Virus record (IMG/VR): IMGVR_UViG_3300017752_000084
Location: 1 to 31,787 of that record
Direction: 5' to 3' (one strand)
Source of the DNA: a virus
Length of the DNA: 31,787 bases
The notes beneath the pieces are model-generated. The model was not told the DNA's origin and searched no databases. It saw only the letters and a program-made list of their open reading frames with translations. The position numbers were made by a program, and so were the translations under genes. Below are positions 7,765 to 13,500 of this stretch, piece after piece. Position 1 is the first letter of the stretch; every line of letters begins with the position of its first letter.

Positions 7765-8592
7765 ATGGCAACAGTAATTCAATTTAAAAGAAGTGCTACT
7801 CAAAATAGTGTTCCTGCAACTAGTGATTTAACACTAGGTGAATTAGCAGTCAACACTTATCATGGTAGATTCTATACTGAAAAGAACGATGGTTCTGCTT
7901 CAGTCGTAGAAGTTGGGTCTAACCCAGCAACTCTTACTGTTAACGACGCATTCTCATTTCCAACAGCAGATGGTTCTTCGAATCAGGTCTTAAAGACTAA
8001 CGGTTCAGGAACTTTAGATTGGTCAGACCAACCAAGTAGTGGTATTGTTGTATACACATACACAATATCTTCTACTACAACATCAATCACAGGTAATGAT
8101 GATAGTTCAAACTCATTATCATATACAAGTGGTTCAGAACAGGTGTACATCAACGGTGTTAAATTAGTTGGAGGTGGTGCAGACTATACTGCAACTAACT
8201 CAACAACATTAACACTTGCTGAAAATGCCTTATCTGGTGATGTCGTACAGGTTGTTGCTATAACAGCGGCAAGTAATCTTGTCCAAGGTTTCTTTACACA
8301 AGGAACTTTCACAGCAACAACTGCAGACCAGGTCTTATCGTCTAACGCAGTTGCGAATAAAGCGGTTAAATATGTTATTAATGCCACTCACGCATCGGCA
8401 GGAACTCACGCAGCTGAGGTTCTACTGATAAATGATGGTACCAATTCATATTTTGTGCAATACGGTGATGTTTATTCATCATCTTCATTGTTCACTTTGA
8501 GTTCAGATGTTGATTCAGGAAACATGAGACTTCTCATGACACCTGCCAACACTAACACAACAGTGGATACTTTCCAAATTAGACATAGTTAA
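7765..8592 (+). CDS. Fibre protein with Mtd-like N-terminus and shared C-terminal beta domain
   Basis: The 275-residue protein starts MATVIQFKRSA with SDLTLGELAVN at about residues 20-30, paralogous to the N-terminus of 6142-7740. A middle module (EQVYINGVKLVGGGADYTATNSTTLTLAENALSGDVVQV, about residues 125-170) resembles the 'FKNGALLEE..GDLIQI' module of 2120-3220. The C-terminal ~100 residues (VKYVINATHAS...EVLLINDGTNSYFVQYGDV) match the C-terminal domains of 8603-9013 and 9112-9945. A good AGGAGA ribosome binding site precedes the ATG. Its modules suggest an adhesin assembled by domain shuffling. Confidence 0.75.
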   Translation: MATVIQFKRSATQNSVPATSDLTLGELAVNTYHGRFYTEKNDGSASVVEVGSNPATLTVNDAFSFPTADGSSNQVLKTNGSGTLDWSDQPSSGIVVYTYTISSTTTSITGNDDSSNSLSYTSGSEQVYINGVKLVGGGADYTATNSTTLTLAENALSGDVVQVVAITAASNLVQGFFTQGTFTATTADQVLSSNAVANKAVKYVINATHASAGTHAAEVLLINDGTNSYFVQYGDVYSSSSLFTLSSDVDSGNMRLLMTPANTNTTVDTFQIRHS

Positions 8593-8602
8593 GGAGTAGA
8601 AA

Positions 8603-9013
8603 ATGGCTAAAACAAACGCATTCAAAATCGCTGAGTTGATAAGAGTCTTCTCTTACGATACCAGTGGCGATGTTATCACTACTTCTAAAGAACTAGATAC
8701 TAAACATAGAACTTCAAGTTCTTTGACAACAACTGCAACTACAGAGGTAAATTTAGATACCTTTGCTCATGCTTCATATAGAGCAGCGAGATACATTGTA
8801 GCAATGTCAAGTGGTTCGGATTTCCATTCCACAGAAATAGTATTAGTACATGACGGAAGTGCGGTAACAATGACACAGTATGGCACACTTAAATCTGCTA
8901 ATCTAGCAACCTTTGATGCAGACATCTCAGGTTCAGATGCAAGATTGAGGGTAACACCAGCGTCCAGCAGTTCTACAACTATTAAGTTCCATAGGGTCTT
9001 AGTAGGAGCGTAA
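8603..9013 (+). CDS. Fibre-related protein consisting mainly of the shared C-terminal beta domain
   Basis: This 136-residue protein has a short N-terminal part (MAKTNAFKIAELIRVFSYD), then the domain 'LDTFAHASYRAARYIVAMSSGSDFHSTEIVLVHDGSAVTMTQYGTL...RLRVTPASSSSTTIKFHRVLV'. The same domain closes 7765-8592 and 9112-9945. A conserved E-x-x-(V/L)-x-H/N-D-G pair followed by Q-Y-G is visible in all three. It starts with an AAGGAG ribosome binding site 10 nt after the upstream stop and ends just before a strong terminator, so it closes a transcription unit. It may be a stand-alone version of a multimerising or receptor-binding tip domain; this is inferred. Confidence 0.75.
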   Translation: MAKTNAFKIAELIRVFSYDTSGDVITTSKELDTKHRTSSSLTTTATTEVNLDTFAHASYRAARYIVAMSSGSDFHSTEIVLVHDGSAVTMTQYGTLKSANLATFDADISGSDARLRVTPASSSSTTIKFHRVLVGA

Positions 9014-9033
9014 AACTTCTTTACATTATACGG

Positions 9034-9062
9034 AAAGGGGAACTTCGGTTCCCCTTTTTTTT
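9034..9062 (+). terminator. Rho-independent terminator with UUCG tetraloop
   Basis: A perfect 7-bp stem GGGGAAC / GTTCCCC (9037-9043 with 9048-9054) closes on TTCG and is followed by eight T residues (9055-9062). AAA at 9034-9036 can pair with the first Ts. It lies 20 nt after the stop of 8603-9013 and 20 nt before a late promoter, so it separates two transcription units. Confidence 0.95.
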
Positions 9063-9081
9063 GGTCCTACTTCTCAAATGT

Positions 9082-9089
9082 TATAAATA
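9082..9089 (+). promoter_or_regulatory. T4-type late promoter TATAAATA upstream of 9112
   Basis: An exact TATAAATA lies between the strong terminator and the ATG at 9112, predicting a start near 9095. It sits in the left arm of a perfect 7-bp dyad, TGTTATA-AATAG-TATAACA (9079-9097). GAGATTC gives only a weak ribosome binding site. Confidence 0.8.
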
Positions 9090-9111
9090 GTATAACACAA
9101 GAGATTCTTTT

Positions 9112-9945
9112 ATGGCAACAAAATCTAAATTTTATGCAGACCTAGGATTAGAATCAGCAAGTAATTTGCAAGTTGATGGTAATGCAACCATTACAGGTAA
9201 TTTAACAGTTAACGGTACAACGGTAACAGTTAATTCTTCCCAAACTTCAGTAGCTGATTCAATGTTAGAACTTGCAAACGGTAATACAAGTTCAGATACA
9301 CTAGACATTGGGTTCTATGGTAATTATGATGACGGATTATCAGATAGTGGTGCTACAGAATTTACAGGTCTATTCAGAGATGCAACAGATTCCACATGGA
9401 AATTATTTGATGGTCTTGAAGTAGAACCTGGTTCGACTGTTAATATAACAGGAACAGGATATGCACTTGCAGATATACTCGTAGGAGATTTAACTGCAAC
9501 AACTATCACTGCAACTAATAGTATCACAGGTGCTTCGATTGTTTTCCCAACATCAGATGGTACAAGTGGTCAGGCAATAGTCACAAATGGTTCAGGAACC
9601 TTATCCTTTGCAACAGTATCAGGTGGTTTAGATGGTGGAACTATAACAACCACATCAACAACTGCAACTACAATGGATAGTTTTGCAATAGGAACATATA
9701 GAAGTGCGAAATATCAAGTTTCAATCTCAGATTCAACAAGTGGAGACTATCAACATACAGAAGTCTCAGTAGTTCATGACGGAACTAGTGCATACTTTAC
9801 CCAATACGGAACAATTACAACAGATACAAGTGAATTAGCTACATTTGGAGTAGACATAAACATAAATACTCTCAGAATCAGAGTCACATCTGCTTCAACA
9901 AATTCAACTGTATATAAATTTAAAAAAATACTTGTAGATATCTAA
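9112..9945 (+). CDS. Fibre protein with GNLTVNGTT module and shared C-terminal beta domain
   Basis: The 277-residue protein opens MATKSKFYADLGLESASNLQVDG. At about residues 28-55 it has TGNLTVNGTTVTVNSSQTSVADSMLELANG, paralogous to segments in 6142-7740 and 10280-11764. The middle reads GYALADILVGDLTATTITATNS. The C-terminal ~105 residues (YRSAKYQVSISDSTSGDYQHTEVSVVHDGTSAYFTQYGT) are the shared beta domain of 7765 and 8603. It therefore joins the N-terminal type of one paralogue with the C-terminal type of another. It is transcribed from its own late promoter after a strong terminator. Fibre or adhesin role inferred from shared modules. Confidence 0.75.
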   Translation: MATKSKFYADLGLESASNLQVDGNATITGNLTVNGTTVTVNSSQTSVADSMLELANGNTSSDTLDIGFYGNYDDGLSDSGATEFTGLFRDATDSTWKLFDGLEVEPGSTVNITGTGYALADILVGDLTATTITATNSITGASIVFPTSDGTSGQAIVTNGSGTLSFATVSGGLDGGTITTTSTTATTMDSFAIGTYRSAKYQVSISDSTSGDYQHTEVSVVHDGTSAYFTQYGTITTDTSELATFGVDININTLRIRVTSASTNSTVYKFKKILVDI

Positions 9946-9952
9946 AAAACCA

Positions 9953-9974
9953 TGTCCGAGAGGGCACGACTTTT
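9953..9974 (+). terminator. Weak candidate terminator after 9112-9945
   Basis: A 5-bp stem TGTCC / GGGCA (one G-T pair) with a GAGA tetraloop (9953-9966) has A6 on its 5' side and ACGACTTTT on its 3' side. The short stem and the offset T-run make it weak, but its place between a stop codon and a late promoter fits. Confidence 0.4.
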
Positions 9975-9981
9975 ATAAATA
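9974..9981 (+). promoter_or_regulatory. T4-type late promoter TATAAATA upstream of 10020
   Basis: An exact late promoter element lies 38 nt before the ATG at 10020, predicting a start near 9987 and a leader of about 33 nt that contains AGGAC as ribosome binding site. A 5-bp dyad (TTATA / TATAA, 9973-9990) surrounds it. Confidence 0.75.
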
Positions 9982-10019
9982 TCTGTATAATAACACATTC
10001 TTAGACTAGGACAACGAAT

Positions 10020-10280
10020 ATGGCAACACAAAACACATTTGTAGTAGAGTATGGGATTACCGTTGGCACCACCGAAATTATATCATCATCTGGAAAACTT
10101 GTCGCAGCAGCGATTTCAGAATTAGATACTGATAATCTTTCAGAAGGTTCAACAAATCAATACTTTACTAATGCAAGAGCTAGAACAGCTATATCACTTG
10201 CTTCAGGAGAAACAAACCTTTCTTACAACTCATCAAATGGTGAACTCAGTTTACCAGGTGTTAACGGAGGGTCATTCTAA
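10020..10280 (+). CDS. Short fibre paralogue ending in VNGGSF
   Basis: The 86-residue protein has an N-terminus (FVVEYGITVGTTEIISSSGKLVAAAI) that aligns by eye with the N-terminus of the next gene (FNIKNGLSVGGVEVINSSGDLVAGGV). It also holds the fibre motif SEGSTNQYFTNARAR and ends VNGGSF, a variant of the IDGGTF ends of 5747 and 6142. It is either a shortened paralogue of the 10280 protein or an accessory subunit sharing its attachment end. Its stop overlaps the next start (TAATG), so translation is probably coupled. Confidence 0.7.
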   Translation: MATQNTFVVEYGITVGTTEIISSSGKLVAAAISELDTDNLSEGSTNQYFTNARARTAISLASGETNLSYNSSNGELSLPGVNGGSF

Positions 10281-11764
10281 TGGCAGGCGAAAAGAATTTT
10301 AATATCAAAAACGGTTTATCCGTTGGTGGTGTAGAAGTAATCAACTCATCAGGCGACTTAGTTGCTGGTGGTGTAGGAACTGCAGTACAAGAAGCAATTG
10401 CAGATAAAATTGGTGGAATAATTCAAGGTTCAGGTTCAACAACTGTAACCTATGATGACGCTGCAGATACTATTACAATCTCATCAACAGGTAAAACAAC
10501 AGAAGAAATACAAGATATCGTTGGTGGAATGATGTCAGGTAATACCGAGGCAGGTATTACAGTTGCATACGAAGACGGAGACGGAACTGTAGACTTTACA
10601 GTAAGTCTTTCTTCATTCGATACAGATGCATTATCAGAAGGAAGTTCAAACCTTTATTATACAGATGCAAGAGCAGACGCAAGAATAACAAATGCATTAG
10701 TTGATGAAGATAATATGTCATCTAATAGTGCTACTAAACTTCCATCACAGCAATCAGTAAAAGCATATGTTGATGGACAAACAACAGACGAAACTGCAGA
10801 AGGTTCATCAAATCTTTACTATACAGACGCAAGAGTTCAAACATTCCTAGGTGGTGGTTCTCTATCAGGTCATATCATACCAAATGCCGATGTCACATAC
10901 GACTTAGGTTCTACTTCGAAACAATGGAGAGATATCTATGTTGGACCTGGGTCTTTATATGTTAACGGACAACAAGTAGTATCTGATAACTCAGGAACAA
11001 TTACTGTTTCTGCTGATGCAGACCAAAATGTTAGTGTTCAAACAAGTGGTTCAGGTGATGTAGAACTTAATCCTACTGGAACTGGTACAATTCAATTAAA
11101 AGGTGGAGTACAAGTCACAGCAGGTAAGAATGTATCATCATCAGACGGAAATGCAATCTCTTTTGCTAACTCAATTGATGTAGATGCAATCGAATCCAGA
11201 AGTACAGACACAAACTTAGTTCTTAGTGCAAACGGAACAGGTGTAGTTGCAGTTAGTGATTCACTAACAGTTTCAGGTAACTTAACAGTTTCAGGAACTA
11301 CAACAACTGTAAACTCAGAGACTATCTCACTTGCAGATAATATCATTGCATTAAACAGTAATTTCACTTCAGGTTCACCAACAGAAGACACTGGTATCAG
11401 TGTGACTCGTGGTGGTTCTGCTTCTAAGACACTTATTTGGGACGAAACAAATGATAAATGGACAGTAGGTTCAGAGACTTTTGTTGCAGGAACATTTGAA
11501 GGAAACTTAACTGGTAATGTCACAGGAAATGTCACAGGTAGTTCAGGTTCAACAACTGGTAATGCTGCTACAGCAACTCTTGCTACAAATGCTCAAGGAT
11601 TGACTGGAACTCCAAATATTTCAGTTGGAACAATTGCTTCAGGTGCAATAACAATAACAAATGCAACAAACAGTGGTGGTACAGCAAGAAATATGTACCA
11701 ATCAACATCTGCTCCAACTGGTTCAGATGGTGCAGTTGGTGATATGTGGATTCTTTACTCCTAA
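10280..11764 (+). CDS. Long tail-fibre-like protein
   Basis: The 494-residue protein starts MAGEKNFNIKNGLSVGGVEV, paralogous to 10020-10280. It carries two copies of the fibre motif SSNLYYTDAR (about residues 123 and 178) and a segment 'VTYDLGSTSKQWRDIYVGPGSLYVNG' typical of phage fibre shafts. The TVSGNLTVSGTTTTVNSETISLADNIIALN segment (about residues 330-360) is shared with 6142 and 9112, and a GNLTGNVTGNVTG run (about residues 411-423) is shared with 2120-3220. The C-terminus, MYQSTSAPTGSDGAVGDMWILYS, is a common phage fibre end. It is translationally coupled to 10020. It is the last protein of the fibre cassette before repeat proteins C and D. Confidence 0.8.
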   Translation: MAGEKNFNIKNGLSVGGVEVINSSGDLVAGGVGTAVQEAIADKIGGIIQGSGSTTVTYDDAADTITISSTGKTTEEIQDIVGGMMSGNTEAGITVAYEDGDGTVDFTVSLSSFDTDALSEGSSNLYYTDARADARITNALVDEDNMSSNSATKLPSQQSVKAYVDGQTTDETAEGSSNLYYTDARVQTFLGGGSLSGHIIPNADVTYDLGSTSKQWRDIYVGPGSLYVNGQQVVSDNSGTITVSADADQNVSVQTSGSGDVELNPTGTGTIQLKGGVQVTAGKNVSSSDGNAISFANSIDVDAIESRSTDTNLVLSANGTGVVAVSDSLTVSGNLTVSGTTTTVNSETISLADNIIALNSNFTSGSPTEDTGISVTRGGSASKTLIWDETNDKWTVGSETFVAGTFEGNLTGNVTGNVTGSSGSTTGNAATATLATNAQGLTGTPNISVGTIASGAITITNATNSGGTARNMYQSTSAPTGSDGAVGDMWILYS

Positions 11765-11783
11765 TATAGGGGTTCAGAATCTT

Positions 11784-11791
11784 TATAAATA
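11784..11791 (+). promoter_or_regulatory. T4-type late promoter TATAAATA upstream of 11817
   Basis: An exact late promoter element lies in the 52-nt gap between 11764 and 11817. The predicted start is near 11797, giving a leader of about 20 nt without a clear Shine-Dalgarno sequence. A three-codon ATG ORF at 11805 precedes the true start. Confidence 0.75.
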
Positions 11792-11816
11792 CTAACAATA
11801 ATTAATGGGTAACTAA

Positions 11817-12704
11817 ATGGCATCAGGTTCACAAAAGGTAAAAACACCTTCAGGTTGGAATTCAACTAGAGGGGCATGGGTTAAGGCAGCTGATGGTACA
11901 GACCAAGGTACATGGAAAGATGTAGAACAGATTTATGTAAAAACTCCAGCAGGTTGGAATAATGCATCAGGTCAACAAACAGTTCAACAACCTTATCCAT
12001 ATATTGCTAATAGTCAGACTCCATACATTGCGAATGCGCAACAACCATATCCGTATATAGCAAATAGTCAGACTCCATATATTGCAAATGCTCAGCAACC
12101 ATATCCGTATATTGCTAATGGTCAACAACCATACATTGCGAATGCTCAGCAACCATATCCTTATATAGCAAATAGTCAAACACCATATATTGCGAATGCA
12201 CAACAACCTTATCCTTATATTGCGAACAGTCAAACACCATATATTGCTAATGGTCAACAACCATTTACATATCAGAACAGGTCACCGTTCACATACAGAA
12301 GCCCTGTAAACGGTCAACAACCATACATTGCGAATGGTCAAACCCCATTCACATATCAGAACAGGTCACCTTTCACATACAGAAATCCTGTGAGTTATCG
12401 TGTACCTTATATTGCGAATGCGAGAAATCCATTTACATACAGGCATCCATTTACATATCGTGTGCCTTATATTGCGAATGCGAGAAATCCATTTACATAT
12501 AGAAACCCATTTACATATCGTGTCCCTTATATTGCGAATGCTAGACAACCATACATTGCGAATGCTAGACAACCGTACATTGCTAATGCTCAGCAACCTA
12601 GTACATATCAATTCCTATATCAGGCACCGTATCCGTTCTATCAACCGTTCGGCGGCGGTGGTGGCTTCCAATCAAATCCATTCGCTCACTTTGACCAGAG
12701 ATAA
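11817..12704 (+). CDS. Repeat protein C: GTWK-type N-terminus plus long Pro/Tyr repeat stalk
   Basis: The protein has 295 residues. Residues 1-50 hold two copies of a 'VKTPxGWN' element (KVKTPSGWN and YVKTPAGWN) and GTWKDVEQIYV, a beta element common at the ends of phage fibre and baseplate-associated proteins. Residues 58-269 are continuous Pro-anchored repeats. The first ten units form five 54-bp super-repeats (QPYPYIANSQTPYIANAQ type). The C-terminus is Pro/Tyr/Gly-rich (APYPFYQPFGGGGG). There is no signal peptide or membrane segment. Its N-terminal element resembles the C-terminal tail of repeat protein B, so B and C carry similar caps at opposite ends. Transcribed from its own late promoter; fibre stalk role inferred. 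Confidence 0.8.
   Translation: MASGSQKVKTPSGWNSTRGAWVKAADGTDQGTWKDVEQIYVKTPAGWNNASGQQTVQQPYPYIANSQTPYIANAQQPYPYIANSQTPYIANAQQPYPYIANGQQPYIANAQQPYPYIANSQTPYIANAQQPYPYIANSQTPYIANGQQPFTYQNRSPFTYRSPVNGQQPYIANGQTPFTYQNRSPFTYRNPVSYRVPYIANARNPFTYRHPFTYRVPYIANARNPFTYRNPFTYRVPYIANARQPYIANARQPYIANAQQPSTYQFLYQAPYPFYQPFGGGGGFQSNPFAHFDQR
11988..12623 (+). repeat. Pro/Tyr repeat array in protein C (27 units; first ten as five 54-bp super-repeats)
   Basis: The 212 encoded residues parse into 27 units of 6, 8 or 10 residues. Bases 11988-12257 are five exact-length 54-bp copies encoding a 10-mer plus an 8-mer. The later part alternates VPYIANAR with pairs such as NPFTYR NPFTYR, giving a 60-bp period. Copies differ mainly at synonymous positions. 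Confidence 0.9.
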
Positions 12705-12737
12705 TGATTATGAATATACTAAGAGGAGTTAAATAAC

Positions 12738-13454
12738 ATGGCAATTGGATTCTATTTTGCACCTGCAATAGGAAATAAAAGGGGACCTTTCACTTATCAA
12801 GCAAGGACACCTTTTACTTACAGTGCAAGGACACCGTTTACCTACAATGCTAGGTATCCTGCTAATGCTCAATCTCCTAGTAATGCGAGACAACCATTTA
12901 CATATAATGCTAGATATCCTGCGAATGCAAGACAACCTAGTAATGCTAGACAACCGTTTACCTACAATGCAAGGTATCCTGCTGGGTACAGAAATCCTGT
13001 ATCTGCACAGCAACCATACATTGCGAATGCTAGACAACCATTTACATATAATAATAGGTCACCTTTCACCTATAGAAATCCTGTATCTGCACAGCAACCA
13101 TATATTGCAAATGCAAGAAGTCCCTTTACATATAGTAATAGACAACCTGGTACATATGCTAGACAAGGTCAGACTCCGTTTACATATCAAAACAGACAAC
13201 CTGGTACATATGCTAGACAAGGTCAGACTCCGTTCACTTATCAGAACAGGTCACCTTTCACATATGCAAGACAAGGTCAAACACCATTTACCTATCAGAA
13301 CAGACAACCTGGTACATATGCTAGACAAGGTCAGACTCCGTTCACTTATCAGAACAGACAACCTGGAACATATGCAACACAAGGACGAACACCAGTTATC
13401 CGTTGGGATGGTAGTTTATCACAAACTTGGCCAGCAACTCCAGTCTCATCATAA
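12738..13454 (+). CDS. Repeat protein D: almost wholly Pro/Tyr repeats
   Basis: The protein has 238 residues: a short hydrophobic N-terminus (MAIGFYFAPAIGNKRG), repeats from residue 16 to 217, and a short C-terminus ending TWPATPVSS. The second half is dominated by an 18-residue super-repeat, QPGTYARQGQTPFTYQNR, with a 54-bp DNA period. A strong AGAGGAG ribosome binding site lies 13 nt upstream of the ATG. The N-terminus is too short and lacks the charge pattern for a convincing signal peptide. It follows protein C by 33 nt, as protein B follows protein A. Structural or adhesive role inferred; no family recognised. Confidence 0.8.
   Translation: MAIGFYFAPAIGNKRGPFTYQARTPFTYSARTPFTYNARYPANAQSPSNARQPFTYNARYPANARQPSNARQPFTYNARYPAGYRNPVSAQQPYIANARQPFTYNNRSPFTYRNPVSAQQPYIANARSPFTYSNRQPGTYARQGQTPFTYQNRQPGTYARQGQTPFTYQNRSPFTYARQGQTPFTYQNRQPGTYARQGQTPFTYQNRQPGTYATQGRTPVIRWDGSLSQTWPATPVSS
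12783..13388 (+). repeat. Pro/Tyr repeat array in protein D (26 units)
   Basis: The 202 encoded residues parse by hand into 26 units of 6, 8 or 10 residues, all even. From 13143 onward the units pair into 54-bp super-repeats starting at 13143, 13197, 13251, 13305 and 13359. Copies 2 and 4 are nearly identical in DNA, while copy 3 between them is diverged. Confidence 0.9.
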
Positions 13455-13462
13455 AATAACAC

Positions 13463-13499
13463 CTAAATATCTGTATTAATTAAACTAATACAGATATTT
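13463..13499 (+). promoter_or_regulatory. CTAAATA late-promoter candidate overlapping a 14-bp hairpin next to the 13501 start codon
   Basis: CTAAATA (13463-13469) overlaps the left arm of a perfect 14-bp dyad: AAATATCTGTATTA (13465-13478), loop 7 nt, TAATACAGATATTT (13486-13499). The right arm ends 1 nt before the ATG. Transcripts reading through from upstream would fold the whole hairpin over the ribosome binding region. A transcript starting at about 13475 would lack most of the left arm. The hairpin followed by TTTT could also act as a terminator for the repeat genes. Confidence 0.6.
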
Positions 13500-13500
13500 T

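Noticed and set aside
12823-13479. Second open frame on the + strand across repeat protein D
   Set aside because: The repeat units lack stop codons in this frame by composition; the peptide is His/Leu/Met-rich noise, and the frame at 12738 has the strong ribosome binding site.
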